From: Amycolatopsis acidicola
GTDB lineage: Bacteria; Actinomycetota; Actinomycetes; Mycobacteriales; Pseudonocardiaceae
Length of the DNA stretch: 64,000 nt
Direction: 5' to 3'
Assembly: GCF_007713735.2 (NCBI RefSeq)
Contig: NZ_VMNW02000018.1
Span: 1 to 64,000, forward strand
Below are positions 15,622 to 25,526 of the stretch, in pieces. The notes below the pieces were generated by a model. The model was not told the DNA's origin. It was given only the letters and a program-made list of their open reading frames with translations, and made no database searches. The position numbers and the translations under genes are program-made. Numbering within the stretch: position 1 is the stretch's first letter; each line of letters opens with the position of its first letter.

Positions 15622-16650
15622 ATGCCCATCGCCACCCCCGAGGTCTATGCCGAGATGCTGGACAGGGCCAAGGGAGGCGAGTTCGCTTACCCGGCCATCA
15701 ACGTGACCTCGTCGGAAACCCTCAACGCCGCGTTGAAGGGTTTCGCCGACGCGGAGAGCGACGGCATCATCCAGGTCTCCACGGGCGGTGCGGAGTTCCT
15801 GTCCGGGCTGAACGTGAAGGACATGGTGGTCGGCGCGTCGTCGCTGGCCGAGTTCGCCCACGTGGTCGCGGACAAGTACCCGGTGAACGTCGCGCTGCAC
15901 ACCGACCACTGCCCGAAGGACAAGCTGGACGGGTTCGTCAACCCGCTCATCGCGATCTCGCGAGAGCGGGTGAAGCGCGGCGAGAACCCGCTCTTCCAGT
16001 CGCACATGTGGGACGGGTCGGCGATCGACCTCGACGAGAACCTGAAGATCGCGGCGGAGCTGCTGGAGCAGGCCGCCGCGGCGAAGATCATCCTCGAGGT
16101 CGAGATCGGCGTCGTCGGCGGTGAGGAGGACGGCGTCTCGAACGAGATCAACGAGAAGCTGTACACCGCCGAGGGCGACTTCGTGAAGACGATCGACGCG
16201 CTCGGCTCCGGCGAGAAGGGCCGCTACCTGCTGGCCGCCACCTTCGGCAACGTGCACGGCGCGTACAAGCCGGGCGCGGTCCAGCTGAAGCCGGACGTGC
16301 TCAAGCGCGGCCAGGCCGTCGCGTCGGAGAAGCTGGGGCTCGCCGCCGGTTCGAAGCCGTTCGAGCTGGTGTTCCACGGCGGGTCCGGCTCGCTGCTGGA
16401 GGAGATCCACGAGGCGCTGTCGTACGGCGTGGTGAAGATGAACGTCGACACCGACACGCAGTACGCGTTCTCGCGGCCGATCGCGGACCACTTCTTCAAG
16501 AACTACGACGGGGTGCTCAAGATCGACGGCGAGGTCGGCAACAAGAAGACCTACGACCCGCGCAGCTACCTCAAGAAGGCCGAGACCGGCATGGCGGCCC
16601 GCGTCGTGCAGGCCGCGGAAAACCTCAAGTCCGCCGGTAAGAAGCTCTGA
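15622..16650 (+). CDS. fba: Class II fructose-bisphosphate aldolase
   Basis: The 342-residue zinc enzyme cleaves fructose-1,6-bisphosphate to DHAP and glyceraldehyde-3-phosphate in glycolysis and gluconeogenesis. Seen: VNVALHTDHCPKDKLDG with the zinc His and catalytic Asp, LEVEIGVVGGEEDGVSNEI, the zinc His of FGNVHGAYKPG, ELVFHGGSGS, and the phosphate-binding MNVDTDTQYAF. Length is normal for the actinobacterial long class II type. AGGAGG lies 8 bp before the ATG, and TACGAT at 15577-15582 may be a -10 box. The last 26 bases overlap the convergent membrane-protein gene. Confidence 0.97.
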   Translation: MPIATPEVYAEMLDRAKGGEFAYPAINVTSSETLNAALKGFADAESDGIIQVSTGGAEFLSGLNVKDMVVGASSLAEFAHVVADKYPVNVALHTDHCPKDKLDGFVNPLIAISRERVKRGENPLFQSHMWDGSAIDLDENLKIAAELLEQAAAAKIILEVEIGVVGGEEDGVSNEINEKLYTAEGDFVKTIDALGSGEKGRYLLAATFGNVHGAYKPGAVQLKPDVLKRGQAVASEKLGLAAGSKPFELVFHGGSGSLLEEIHEALSYGVVKMNVDTDTQYAFSRPIADHFFKNYDGVLKIDGEVGNKKTYDPRSYLKKAETGMAARVVQAAENLKSAGKKL

Positions 16651-17725
16651 TCCACTGCTTCGCCGCCGTCGCCCGGTACGCCAGTGCGACGGCGGCGAGC
16701 ACGATCGGCAAGGTCCACCACGCGAACGGCGGCGCGGCGCCGAACAGGCTCTGCACCCACAGCACGCCGTAGCCGAAGGCGGCCACGAGCGCGGCTGTCG
16801 TCGCCCACTGCCCGCGTGCCAGGTCCACCGCGAGCCCGACGAACACCAGGTAGAACGGGATCGTCGACGCGGGGAAGGTGCCTGCCACGAGCAGCGGCCA
16901 GATCACCATCCGGTACGCGACGTACAGCGCGGCCACGCTCGTCGCCGCCCAGCGGTGCTTCAGCGTGTGCCGCGCCAGCCCGAGCACCAGCGCCGAAACC
17001 CCGATGCCCCACAAGGGATAGACCCAGTCCGGGATCGGCATCGTGAAGTGCAGGACGGCGGTGCGGTCCACCGGATGCCCGATCTGCTGGGCGGCGAAGC
17101 TCAGCAGCGAAGGCTCCGCCTCCGGCGCGCCGCGCTCCCACGCGCGCAGGCCGAGAATCCCGTATTCCTGCTGGCCGTTGGGGAAGAAAGTGTTCTCCAG
17201 GAAGAACACCCACAGCCCGGTCAGCACGAGAGTGCGGAACCGGCCCGGTTCGGCGAGCTTCAGCCAGCCGTCGAGCACCCCGGCCAGCATCACGCCGGTG
17301 CCGATGTAGAGCAGCAGATGCGTCGGGCTCCACGCGGTCAGGTCGAGCCCGTTGACCCGGTGGTTGATCACGTCCAGCGGCGCGGCGAGCAGGAACAGCC
17401 CGAGCCCCGCCTGCATCAGCCGCAGCGAGCGGCGGTCGCAGCCGAGCCCGGTGTAGCTGTGGATCGCCACCAGCACGATCACGATCCCGGTGCCCACGGT
17501 GTTGATCAGATGCGGCGGCGCGAAATCGTCGCGGATGAACTTGAAGTGCCAAGACACGTCCCACGAGGAACCCAGCAGCTTGAACGCGAACGCGACGAGC
17601 CACATGCCGTAGGCGAACCGCAGCACCCACCGCGGAGTCGCCGTACCTGGCGCGCCCCGTTCCCAGTGCTCGGCGAAGAACTGCTTGGTCTTCGCGACCG
17701 GACCGCCGGCCACCGCCATCGTCAT
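16625..17725 (-). CDS. Polytopic membrane protein, hypothetical
   Basis: The 366-residue protein has about nine hydrophobic segments, with a cytoplasmic N-terminus rich in charged residues. Distinctive pieces are KLLGSSWDVSWHFKFIRDD, INTVGTGIVIVLVAIHS, LTAWSPTHLLLYIGTG and FLENTFFPNGQQEYGIL; histidines in the membrane-proximal SWHF, AIHS and PTHLLLY segments could bind a metal or heme. I do not recognise the family. The start is uncertain (17740 GTG, 17725 or 17719 ATG). Its 3' end overlaps fba by 26 bases. Confidence 0.7.
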   Translation of the reverse strand: MTMAVAGGPVAKTKQFFAEHWERGAPGTATPRWVLRFAYGMWLVAFAFKLLGSSWDVSWHFKFIRDDFAPPHLINTVGTGIVIVLVAIHSYTGLGCDRRSLRLMQAGLGLFLLAAPLDVINHRVNGLDLTAWSPTHLLLYIGTGVMLAGVLDGWLKLAEPGRFRTLVLTGLWVFFLENTFFPNGQQEYGILGLRAWERGAPEAEPSLLSFAAQQIGHPVDRTAVLHFTMPIPDWVYPLWGIGVSALVLGLARHTLKHRWAATSVAALYVAYRMVIWPLLVAGTFPASTIPFYLVFVGLAVDLARGQWATTAALVAAFGYGVLWVQSLFGAAPPFAWWTLPIVLAAVALAYRATAAKQWIRASYRRT

Positions 17726-17845
17726 GCGCTCATCAAACACGGCCGGGACAAGCCGTTGGGCGGGTATGTCCGAAAATCAGGGTTCACCCCGAGGTGTGAG
17801 TGATTTGCGCGGACGGGGCACGGTTCGGCATCGTGTCCGCCCGTG

Positions 17846-17929
17846 ATGCCGAAACGGATGGTCGCCGCGGTTCTGGTCGCCTGCCTCGTGCTGCTGGGCA
17901 GCGGGGTACTGGCGAGCCTCTTCCTCTAG
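17846..17929 (+). CDS. Possible 27-residue hydrophobic peptide
   Basis: ATG to TAG encodes MPKRMVAAVLVACLVLLGSG plus VLASLFL: two basic residues followed by one membrane-spanning stretch. It ends 18 bp before the DUF3151 start, whose ribosome site lies in the gap. No ribosome site precedes the peptide itself. It could be a small membrane peptide, a leader peptide for the DUF3151 gene, or chance. Confidence 0.3.
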   Translation: MPKRMVAAVLVACLVLLGSGVLASLFL

Positions 17930-17947
17930 AAGAGGGAGGATGGCGGC

Positions 17948-18358
17948 ATGACGCACAACCTGCTTGGCCCCGAACCGACCCTGCTGCCCGAACGCAGCGG
18001 CCCGGAGGCCGCGCTCGACGCGGGCACCGATCCGGCCGAGGTCGCCGCGGAGCACCCTGATTTCAGTGAAGCCTGGGCCGCGCTGGCCGAGAAGTCACTG
18101 GAAGCCGGCGAGACCGTCACCGCCTACGCCTACGCGCGCACCGGGTACCACCGCGGCCTCGATCAGCTGCGCCGCGCCGGCTGGAAGGGCTTCGGCCCGA
18201 TTCCCTGGAGCCACCGGCCGAACCAGGGCTTCCTGCGCGCGCTCGCCGTGCTCGGCAAGGCGGCCGAACGCATCGGCGAAGCCGAGGAGTTCGAACGCTG
18301 CCGGACGTTCATCGCCGACTCCGACCCGGCCGCCGCCGAGGCGACCGGGCTGAAGTAG
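17948..18358 (+). CDS. DUF3151 family protein
   Basis: The 136-residue soluble protein is typical of the actinobacterial DUF3151 family (the mycobacterial fba/purA neighbourhood has a homologue). Characteristic stretches are HPDFSEAWAALAEKSLEAG, AYARTGYHRGLDQLRRAGWK and WSHRPNQGFLRALAVLGKAA. The helical, TPR-like spacing of Ala and Leu suggests an alpha-solenoid-like fold. The function is unknown. GGGAGG is well placed before the ATG at 17948. It lies 20 bp from the end of the convergent lipase gene. Confidence 0.85.
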   Translation: MTHNLLGPEPTLLPERSGPEAALDAGTDPAEVAAEHPDFSEAWAALAEKSLEAGETVTAYAYARTGYHRGLDQLRRAGWKGFGPIPWSHRPNQGFLRALAVLGKAAERIGEAEEFERCRTFIADSDPAAAEATGLK

Positions 18359-18378
18359 ACCGTAAGTCGAACCATTTC

Positions 18379-19602
18379 TCAGAATGCTCCGCAGTTGTCG
18401 GGGGCGGGGTCGCCGTGCAGCCGCCCGTCGAGCCACGCCAGCGCGCTCGGGTACGCGGCGACGAAGCCCCCGACGTGCGTGGGCGCCAGGACGGTGTCGA
18501 ACTGCACGGCGGCGCCTTCCGAGCACCAGGAACGCGCCATCTGGCGGCCCTGCTCGAAGGGCACGATGTCGTCGAAAGCGCTGTGCGCGACCAGAACCGG
18601 GGCCGTGGGCGCGGTCCGGCCGATCTGCTGTTCGGCGACGGCCGAGGCGTAGGGCTCCTCGGCGAGGTAGTCGGTGATCGGCCTGCCGTCGGCGGTCAGG
18701 TCCGAGGTCTTGGTGAACGCGTTGTTGATCAGGCCGTCGGCGGTGCACTCGTTCTCGACCTTGGCCTCGAGCGCTTTGCCCTTGTCGTTCAACAGGTCCG
18801 GGATGTTCAGCTCCGGGTAAGCGGCGTTCATGCTCGCGACGGCGAACATCAGGAAGCCCACGGCGTACTGCCCGTCGAGGCTCTTCGCGACAGCGGCGAG
18901 GTCGGCGGGCGGGGCACCCGCGTACGCGCCCTTGAGGTCAAGCTCCGGCGCGTAGCTGCTCTGAAGTTCGGCCGCCGCGGCGGAAGCGCCACCGCCCTGT
19001 GAGTAGCCGGCGATGGCGACCGGGCCGGTGTCCGGCAGGTTCGCTTCGGGGAGCCGTTGCGCGGCGCGGACAGCGTCGAGCACCGCGTAGCCCTCGGCCT
19101 TGCGGTTGACGTAGGTGTGCACGCCGGGCGTGCCGAGGCCCTCGTAGTCGGTGATCACGACGCCGTAGCCGTGCGCCAGCAGGCCGGCGATGAAGGGGCC
19201 TTCGTACTCGTAGCCGCCCATCAGCGCCTTGGACGGAGCGCACTGGTCGCCCATGCCCTGCGTGCCGACGGCGTAGCTGACGATGGGCCGCTCGCCGGGG
19301 CCGGCCCAGGCAGTCTTGGGGGTGAGCACGGTGCCGGTCACCGCGACCGGGTCGCCGTGGGTGTCGGTGGAGCGGTACATGATCTTCTGCGCGTTCGCCG
19401 GTGCGGCGATCAGCTTCACCGGGTCGAGGAAGAACTGGGTGGCCTCGTGCCGGATGATGTCGCCGTTGTTCCCAGCGGGCAGCGGCGAGGGTGGGTCGTA
19501 GAAGTCGGCCGCGCCTGCCGGTACCGCGCCGACGGTGAGCGAGACCAGGCCGAGGACCGAGATGATGGTCGCCGTGAGCCGGCGACGGTGTGTCTGACGC
19601 AT
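18379..19602 (-). CDS. Secreted lipase (secretory lipase / LIP family)
   Basis: The 407-residue alpha/beta hydrolase begins with a Sec-type signal peptide (RRR, hydrophobic core, cleavage near AGA-ADF). The nucleophile elbow is GYSQGG in the segment VAIAGYSQGGGASAAAAELQ. The Asp of AHSAFDDIVPFEQGR and the His of LAPTHVGGFV complete the expected triad. Paired cysteines (GDQCAPSK, NECTADG, RSWCSEG, DNCGAF) suggest disulfides, as in Candida lipase A-type enzymes. It should hydrolyse acylglycerols or esters outside the cell. It is divergent from a TetR gene, with a perfect operator between them. Confidence 0.9.
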   Translation of the reverse strand: MRQTHRRRLTATIISVLGLVSLTVGAVPAGAADFYDPPSPLPAGNNGDIIRHEATQFFLDPVKLIAAPANAQKIMYRSTDTHGDPVAVTGTVLTPKTAWAGPGERPIVSYAVGTQGMGDQCAPSKALMGGYEYEGPFIAGLLAHGYGVVITDYEGLGTPGVHTYVNRKAEGYAVLDAVRAAQRLPEANLPDTGPVAIAGYSQGGGASAAAAELQSSYAPELDLKGAYAGAPPADLAAVAKSLDGQYAVGFLMFAVASMNAAYPELNIPDLLNDKGKALEAKVENECTADGLINNAFTKTSDLTADGRPITDYLAEEPYASAVAEQQIGRTAPTAPVLVAHSAFDDIVPFEQGRQMARSWCSEGAAVQFDTVLAPTHVGGFVAAYPSALAWLDGRLHGDPAPDNCGAF

Positions 19603-19624
19603 AGCCGCTTCCCCGATGGGTTAA

Positions 19625-19646
19625 TTTCCGACAACACTGTCGGAAA
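19625..19646. promoter_or_regulatory. TetR operator between lipase and tetR
   Basis: TTTCCGACA-ACAC-TGTCGGAAA is a perfect 9-bp inverted repeat with a 4-bp spacer in the 73-bp gap between the divergent lipase (start 19602) and TetR (start 19676) genes. Position and symmetry fit a shared operator that represses both. Confidence 0.7.
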
Positions 19647-19675
19647 AAGGATCGAGGTGAGTTGTACAGGTGTCA

Positions 19676-20320
19676 ATGCCCCGAAAGCGTGGTCCGGGGC
19701 GGCCGCGGAAGCTGCCCGTCGCCGAACAGCGCGCGCAGACACTGGCCGCGGCCCGGCACGTCTTCGCTCTTCACGGTCCCCAAGGCGCGACGATCGAGGA
19801 GATCGCCAAACAGGCAGGACTCACCAGGCAGGCCGTGTACGAACTGTTCGGCGACAAGCAGGAGCTCTTCGAGCAGACTGTCGCCGACATCGAGGAGCAG
19901 GCGTACGCGGCGATCGCCGAGCGCGGTTCGGGCGATGCCGATCTGGACCTGAGGTCCTGGGCCCGCAAGAACTACGCGAACCTGTTCGGCTTCGTCGCCG
20001 AGAACCCCGACGCGTTCCCGGTCCTGCAGGAAGCCGAGCGCGCGGGGAACAGAGCGCTGACCCGGCTTCGGGCGCGGCTGGCGGAGATCTACACCGAAGC
20101 CAGCGGGCAGCGCTGGGCCGCGTACGGCGTCGAGCCGGGCCGCACCGATACGGCGCTGGTCGCGATGTACTTCGCGATGACCGAGGCGCTGGTGAACCTG
20201 AGCTGGCCGGAGGAGCCGCCGGACCGTGAAGCGCTCATCGACCTGCTCACCGAGTTCACCATCGGCGGCGTGCTGCGGCTCTACAGCCAGACCCCGGGGG
20301 TCATCGAGCGGATGCGGTAG
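19676..20320 (+). CDS. TetR/AcrR family regulator
   Basis: The 214-residue protein has an N-terminal basic arm (RKRGPGRPRKLPVAEQRAQT) and a TetR helix-turn-helix, ATIEEIAKQAGLTRQAVYEL FGDK at residues ~35-58. The all-helical C-terminal ligand domain ends with LLTEFTIGGVLRLYSQTPG. ATG 19676 and the in-frame GTG 19670 are both possible starts. It is divergent from the secreted lipase and probably represses it. The inducer may be a fatty acid or ester, which is an inference from context. Confidence 0.88.
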   Translation: MPRKRGPGRPRKLPVAEQRAQTLAAARHVFALHGPQGATIEEIAKQAGLTRQAVYELFGDKQELFEQTVADIEEQAYAAIAERGSGDADLDLRSWARKNYANLFGFVAENPDAFPVLQEAERAGNRALTRLRARLAEIYTEASGQRWAAYGVEPGRTDTALVAMYFAMTEALVNLSWPEEPPDREALIDLLTEFTIGGVLRLYSQTPGVIERMR

Positions 20321-20377
20321 CCGTCCACATCGCGGACACAGCGGCGGCGCGGCGGATCGAGTCGTAGCTTCGAAGTT

Positions 20378-22243
20378 ATGCCGCCTGCCCAGCTCGCGAT
20401 CATCGGTGCGGGCCCGCGCGGCGTCGGCGTGCTGGAACGGCTTTCCGCGAACGCGGCGGAGCTGCTCGGCGACAGGCGGCTGGTCGTGCATCTGATCGAC
20501 CCCTTCCCGCCGGGGCCGGGGCGGATCTGGCGGTACGAGCAGTCGCCGTTGCTGCGGATGAACTCGATGACCGAGGACGTCACGATGTTCACCGACGAGA
20601 CGGTGCGGATCGACGGGCCGATCGGGCCGGGGCCTTCGTTGTTCGAGTGGGTGGAGCGGCTGCGGGCAGGCGAGGTGGACCACGCGCTCGCCGGTGATCT
20701 GGGGGACGAGCTGAACTCCTTGGCCAGTACGGACTTCCCGACCCGGCGGCTGCAGAGTGCCTATCTCGCCTGGTTTTACCACCAGGTGCTGGCCGATCTT
20801 CCGCACGGCATCGAGGTGGTCGAACACCACACGCGCGCGACCGGCATCTCCGACGACGTCGTGCGGCTGGCGGACGGCGGCAGCATCCGAGCCGACATCG
20901 TGGTGCTCACCGTCGGCCACCTGGACGCCGAACCGCATCCCGCCGAAGCGAGGCTGGCCGAGGAGGCCGCCGCGCACGGACTGGCCTACTACCCGGCCGG
21001 TTACACCGCCGATGTCGACTACACGGCTGTCCCGCCCGGCGAGCACGTGCTGGTGCGCGGCTTCGGGCTGGCGTTCGTGGACCTGATGTTGCTGCTCACC
21101 GAAGGCCGCGGCGGGCGTTTCACGGAGCTGTGCGGAGGACTTCATTACGAGCCGAGCGGGCGCGAGCCCGTGCTCCACGTCGGTTCGCGCCGCGGAGTGC
21201 CGTACCACGCGAAGCCCGGCTACAAGCTGCAAGCCGAACGCCCGCCGTTGCCGAAGTTCTTCACCCCGGAGGCCATCTACGAGATCCCGGGCGAGCTGGA
21301 CTTCTACGCGCAGCTGTGGCCGTTGATCGCCAAGGAGCTCGCCTGGGGCTACTACCACGAGCTGTTCAACGGCCACCCCGAACGCGTGCGGCTCGGCTTC
21401 GGGGAGTTCGCCGACAGGTTCGCGGACCACCGTTGGGACAGCACGGAAATGCACGAGCTGATCGAGGAGTCCGTGCCGGGTGAGCAGGATCGGCTCGACC
21501 TCGAGCGGCTCGACAAACCGTTGGCGGACAAGCGTTTCGACTCCGCGGACGCGTTCGGGAAACACCTGCGGGAGTACATCGAGGCCGACCTCGCGCGCCG
21601 CGCGAACCCGGCGTTCAGCGCGGACCTCGGTGCCTTCATGGCGCTGCTTTCGGTCTACGGCAGGCTGCCCGGGCTCGTCGCCACCGGGCGGCTCGACCCG
21701 CGCTCGCAAGTGTCCGATTTGGACGGATGGTTCCACGGGTTCTTCAGCTACTTCGCCAGCGGACCGCCACCACGGCGGCTGGACGAGCTGCTCGCGCTGG
21801 AGCAGGCCGGGGTGGTTTCGTTCCTCGGCGCGGACATGGACGTGACGCTGGAGGACGGCCGGTTCGTCGGCAGCAGCGCGAGCCACCCCGGCAAGGTCGG
21901 GGCCACCACGCTGATCGAGGCCCGGCTGCCGGCGGCGAGCCTGTCCCGAGCGTCGGACGGGTTGCTCCGGCAGCTACTGGAAACCGGTCAGCTGGCGGAA
22001 GAACTCGTGCGCGGCATCCCGTCCGGGCGCATCCACACCCGCGTCGCCGACGGCCGGGTGGTGCGGCCGGACGGCACGCCCCAGCCGCGCTGGTTTTCCC
22101 TCGGCCCCCACACGAGCGCGCGCTCGGCCGGTGCCTTCACCCGGCCACGGACGAACGCCGTTTCGTTCCGCCAGAACGACGCCACGGCAAGGGAGATCCT
22201 CAGGACACTCACGCGGCCTCCTCGATCTCCCGGCCAGGGATAG
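20378..22243 (+). CDS. FAD/NAD(P)-binding protein (NAD_binding_9-type)
   Basis: The 621-residue protein begins with the dinucleotide motif [20 protein letters not shown]. It then has [23 protein letters not shown], the second nucleotide-binding element [13 protein letters not shown] near residue 185, and [24 protein letters not shown]. This architecture is shared with the large FAD-NAD(P)-binding proteins of actinobacteria, whose reaction is unknown; distant likeness is to N-hydroxylating monooxygenases. It has no adjacent partner on its strand. Its last 35 bases overlap the end of the oligopeptide transporter ATPase gene. Confidence 0.8.
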   Translation: MPPAQLAIIGAGPRGVGVLERLSANAAELLGDRRLVVHLIDPFPPGPGRIWRYEQSPLLRMNSMTEDVTMFTDETVRIDGPIGPGPSLFEWVERLRAGEVDHALAGDLGDELNSLASTDFPTRRLQSAYLAWFYHQVLADLPHGIEVVEHHTRATGISDDVVRLADGGSIRADIVVLTVGHLDAEPHPAEARLAEEAAAHGLAYYPAGYTADVDYTAVPPGEHVLVRGFGLAFVDLMLLLTEGRGGRFTELCGGLHYEPSGREPVLHVGSRRGVPYHAKPGYKLQAERPPLPKFFTPEAIYEIPGELDFYAQLWPLIAKELAWGYYHELFNGHPERVRLGFGEFADRFADHRWDSTEMHELIEESVPGEQDRLDLERLDKPLADKRFDSADAFGKHLREYIEADLARRANPAFSADLGAFMALLSVYGRLPGLVATGRLDPRSQVSDLDGWFHGFFSYFASGPPPRRLDELLALEQAGVVSFLGADMDVTLEDGRFVGSSASHPGKVGATTLIEARLPAASLSRASDGLLRQLLETGQLAEELVRGIPSGRIHTRVADGRVVRPDGTPQPRWFSLGPHTSARSAGAFTRPRTNAVSFRQNDATAREILRTLTRPPRSPGQG

Positions 22244-23768
22244 CCGCGAGCAGTTCGCGGGTGTACTCGTCTCGCGGGTTGTGCAGCACCTCGTCCGCCG
22301 GGCCGAGTTCGACCAGCCGTCCCGCGCGCATCACGCCCACGCGGTCGGCGACCTGCCGCACCACGGCGAGGTCGTGCGAGATGAACAGGTACGTCAGGCC
22401 CAGCTCGTCCTGCAGGCGCACCAGGAGTTCCAGGATCTGCGCCTGCACCGACACGTCGAGCGCCGACACCGGCTCGTCGCACACCACGAACTCCGGGCGC
22501 AGGGCCAGTGCCCGCGCGATCGCGACCCGCTGCCGTTGTCCGCCGGACAGCTCCGCCGGTTTGCGCTTGAGCATCGCGGCCGGTAGCGCCACCTGGTCGA
22601 GCAGCTCGGCCGACCGATTCGGCAACCCGAAGGCGCGCAAGGGTTCCGACACGATCCGTTCGACGGTGAGCTTCGGGTTCAGTGACGTGTACGGGTTCTG
22701 GTAGATCAGCTGCATCCGGCGCCGCCACCGGCGCAGCTCCTGGCCGCGGATGCCGGTGATCTCCTTGCCACCGAAGGAAATCCCGCCTTCCGTTGGTTCG
22801 GTCAGCCGAAGCAGCAGGCGAGCGGTGGTGGTCTTGCCGGAGCCCGATTCGCCGACGAGCGCGAGCGTCTGCCCGCGTGGGATGTCGAAGCTGACCTCGT
22901 CCACCGCACGCCGCCCGGCGAAGTCCTTGGTCAGCCCGCGTGCGCTGACGAGCGGGCTGCTTTCGGGCCGCCTCGGACGCAACGGCGCGGTGGACAGGCT
23001 CGGCGCCGCGGCCAGGAGTCGTTGTGTGTACTCGTGTTCCGGCGCCGCGAGCAACTGCCCGCTCGGCCCGTCCTCGACCACCTGCCCCTCGGACATCACG
23101 GCGATCCGCGACGCCCGGTCGGCGGCCACGCCGAGATCGTGGGTGATCAGCAGGACCGCGGTGTTCGACTCCGTGGCCAACTGCTCCAGGTGGTCGAGGA
23201 TCTGCCGCTGCACGGTCACGTCCAGCGCGCTCGTCGGCTCGTCCGCGATGATCAGTTTCGGCCGTCCGGCGAGGGCGGCGGCGATCAGCACGCGTTGCCG
23301 CAGGCCACCCGACAGCTCGTGCGGGTACTGCCGGGCGCGCAGCTCCGGCTCGTCGATCCCCGCCCGCCGCAACAACTCCACGGCCTGCCCGGGCGCCGAA
23401 CGCTTGTCCGCGAGCCCGTGGATGCGCAGCACTTCGCCGACCTGGTGCCCGACACGCTGCACCGGATCCAGTGACACGGTCGGATCCTGCGGGATGAGCG
23501 CGATCTCCCGCCCGCGCACGGAACGCCAGGCACGCGGCGAAAGGCCGGTCAGCTCACGTCCGGCGAAGGTGATCGACCCGCTGTCCACGCGCCCACCGCG
23601 CGGGAGCAGCCCGATCGCCGCGTGCGCCGTCGTGCTCTTGCCCGAGCCCGACTCGCCGACCACCGCCACGATCTGTCCGGAGTGGACGGTCAGGTCCGCG
23701 CCCCGCACCGCGGGCAGGCCCCGGTAGGAAACCGCGAGCCCGCGGATCCGCAGCAGTTCTTCGGTCAT
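22209..23768 (-). CDS. Dual ATP-binding subunit of oligopeptide/nickel-type ABC importer
   Basis: At 519 residues this is a fusion of the usual DppD and DppF subunits. Both halves look competent: [35 protein letters not shown] and LLITHDLG in the first; [39 protein letters not shown] and LFISHDLA in the second. Each half ends with the Opp-type C-terminal extension ([20 protein letters not shown]). It powers uptake by the adjacent permeases. The start overlaps the upstream permease stop by 4 bases. Confidence 0.93.
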   Translation of the reverse strand: MTEELLRIRGLAVSYRGLPAVRGADLTVHSGQIVAVVGESGSGKSTTAHAAIGLLPRGGRVDSGSITFAGRELTGLSPRAWRSVRGREIALIPQDPTVSLDPVQRVGHQVGEVLRIHGLADKRSAPGQAVELLRRAGIDEPELRARQYPHELSGGLRQRVLIAAALAGRPKLIIADEPTSALDVTVQRQILDHLEQLATESNTAVLLITHDLGVAADRASRIAVMSEGQVVEDGPSGQLLAAPEHEYTQRLLAAAPSLSTAPLRPRRPESSPLVSARGLTKDFAGRRAVDEVSFDIPRGQTLALVGESGSGKTTTARLLLRLTEPTEGGISFGGKEITGIRGQELRRWRRRMQLIYQNPYTSLNPKLTVERIVSEPLRAFGLPNRSAELLDQVALPAAMLKRKPAELSGGQRQRVAIARALALRPEFVVCDEPVSALDVSVQAQILELLVRLQDELGLTYLFISHDLAVVRQVADRVGVMRAGRLVELGPADEVLHNPRDEYTRELLAAIPGREIEEAA

Positions 23769-24595
23769 GCCGTCCTCTCCTCCAGCGCACGGGAAACCCG
23801 GTTCGTGGCGAGCACGACCGCCGCGATGACCAGGCCGGGCAGGGTCGTCATCCACCAGGCGGTGGCCAGGTACGACCGGCCGCCGGCCACCAGCGAGCCC
23901 CATTCCGGCGTCGGCGGCGTCGCCCCGAAACCGAGGAAGCTCAACGAGGAAATCTCCAGCACGGCGACCCCGAACTGGAGTACGGCCAGCGCCACCACCG
24001 GCCCCAGCGAGTTCGGCAGCACGTGCCGGTACAGCACGCCGAACCAGCGCACGCCGCTCGCCCGCGCCGCCTCCACGAACACGCCGGTGCGCACGCGAAG
24101 CACCTCCGCGCGCATCAGCCGGGCGAAATGCGCGACGTTCGCGACACCGACCGCGACCGCGACTTTCGTGGTGCCGAAGCCGAGCGCGGTGACCAGCGCC
24201 AGCGACAGCAGGATCGACGGCACCGCGAGCAGCACGTCGACGACGCGCATGATCACCGAGTCCACCCAGCCCGGCCGCAGCCCGGCGAGCAGGCCGAGCG
24301 CCGAACCGGCGATCAGCGCGATCACGACGGCGAGCACCGCGGCCCACAACGAAAGCGCCGCCCCGTGCACCACGCGGGCGTAGACGTCGCGCCCCGTCTC
24401 GTCGGTGCCGAACAGATGCGCCGCCGACGGGGCCTGCAGTTTCTGGCGCGGGACCCCGGCGATCGGGTCGTAGCTGGTGAACAGGCCGGGCACGAACGCC
24501 CAACCCACGGCCAGCGCGAGCAGCAGCACACTGAGGATGAGCCCTGGCCGCCGGACGACGAACCGTGTCCGGCTTTCGAGCGCGAGGTCAGCCAT
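23765..24595 (-). CDS. ABC importer permease, DppC/OppC type
   Basis: The 276-residue protein has the OppC N-terminal segment (one membrane helix and [20 protein letters not shown]). The BPD_transp_1 domain follows, with the EAA loop [20 protein letters not shown] contacting the ATPase. About six membrane segments are visible. The gene is third in the operon, overlapping the DppB-like gene by 8 bases and the ATPase gene by 4. Confidence 0.92.
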   Translation of the reverse strand: MADLALESRTRFVVRRPGLILSVLLLALAVGWAFVPGLFTSYDPIAGVPRQKLQAPSAAHLFGTDETGRDVYARVVHGAALSLWAAVLAVVIALIAGSALGLLAGLRPGWVDSVIMRVVDVLLAVPSILLSLALVTALGFGTTKVAVAVGVANVAHFARLMRAEVLRVRTGVFVEAARASGVRWFGVLYRHVLPNSLGPVVALAVLQFGVAVLEISSLSFLGFGATPPTPEWGSLVAGGRSYLATAWWMTTLPGLVIAAVVLATNRVSRALEERTA

Positions 24596-25526
24596 GATTC
24601 GCCACCCTGGGGTCGAACAGCGGGTACACGAGATCGACGATCAGGTTCAGCGCCACGAAGAACAGCGCGGCGAGCACGATCACCGCCTGCACCACGGGAA
24701 TGTCCTGCTGCGTCACGGCGCTCGCGGTGACGCGGCCGAGCCCGTCGCGGGAGAACACCGTCTCGGTCACCACCGAACCGGCGAGCAGCTGCCCGGCGAC
24801 CACCCCGGTCAGGGTGAGCGCGGGCATCGCGGCGTTCCGCAGCGCGTGTCCGAAGTGGACACGCGCCCGGCTCGCGCCCTTGGCCTGCACGATCTCCGTG
24901 TACGGCTCGCCGAGCTGCGTGCGCAGGCTCTTCGCCAGCACCTGCGCGATCACCGCGCCGGTCGGCAGCGCGAGCGTGATCGCGGGCAGGATCAGGGACT
25001 GGAAGCCCTGGTTGCCCAACGCCGGCAACAGCCGCAACTGGAACGAGAACACCTGCACGAGCACGAGCCCGACCCAGAACACCGGGAGTGAAATCCCCAG
25101 CGACGGCAGGGAAAGCAGGAACGTGCCCAGCCAGCGCAGCCGGGTGAAGGTGCCCAGCAGCGCCAGCCCGCCACCGAAGACCACCGCGAGCAGCAGGCCG
25201 AGCCCGGCCGCCGCGAGCGTCGGCGGCAACGCGGTCAGCACCTGGTGCGTGGCCGAATCGCCGGTGGCGATGGAGCGGCCGAAATCGCCGTGCAGCGCGC
25301 CGAGCAAGCGCTTTCCGTACTGCACCGGCCACGGATCGTCGAGCCCGTAGGCGGCGCGAGCCTGCGCCACCTGGTCGGCGGTGAGTGCGGTCGCGCCGTC
25401 ACCGCCGGAGAGCTTCGCCAGCACCGCGTCGCCCGGCAGGAGGTAGAGGATGACGAAGGACAGCGTGAACGCCGCCCACAGCACCAGCACCGCCTGCAGG
25501 ACTCTCCGGATCAGATAGCCGGTCAT
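24588..25526 (-). CDS. ABC importer permease, DppB/OppB type
   Basis: The 312-residue permease has the N-terminal helix of the family (YLIRRVLQAVLVLWAAFTLS), a periplasmic-type loop, and the BPD_transp_1 core with EIVQAKGASRARVHFGHALR as its EAA loop. LPALTLTG-like helices and TASAVTQQDIPVVQAVIVLA complete the core. It pairs with the DppC-like protein. It overlaps the solute-binding-protein gene by 4 bases and carries one copy of the dispersed GTCC-N5-GGAC word (24848). Confidence 0.92.
   Translation of the reverse strand: MTGYLIRRVLQAVLVLWAAFTLSFVILYLLPGDAVLAKLSGGDGATALTADQVAQARAAYGLDDPWPVQYGKRLLGALHGDFGRSIATGDSATHQVLTALPPTLAAAGLGLLLAVVFGGGLALLGTFTRLRWLGTFLLSLPSLGISLPVFWVGLVLVQVFSFQLRLLPALGNQGFQSLILPAITLALPTGAVIAQVLAKSLRTQLGEPYTEIVQAKGASRARVHFGHALRNAAMPALTLTGVVAGQLLAGSVVTETVFSRDGLGRVTASAVTQQDIPVVQAVIVLAALFFVALNLIVDLVYPLFDPRVANHG

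Noticed and set aside
22209..24503. A 764-residue ABC protein starting at 24503
   Set aside because: The first ~245 residues are an Arg/Gly-rich shadow of the DppC-type permease; the true ATPase starts at 23768.
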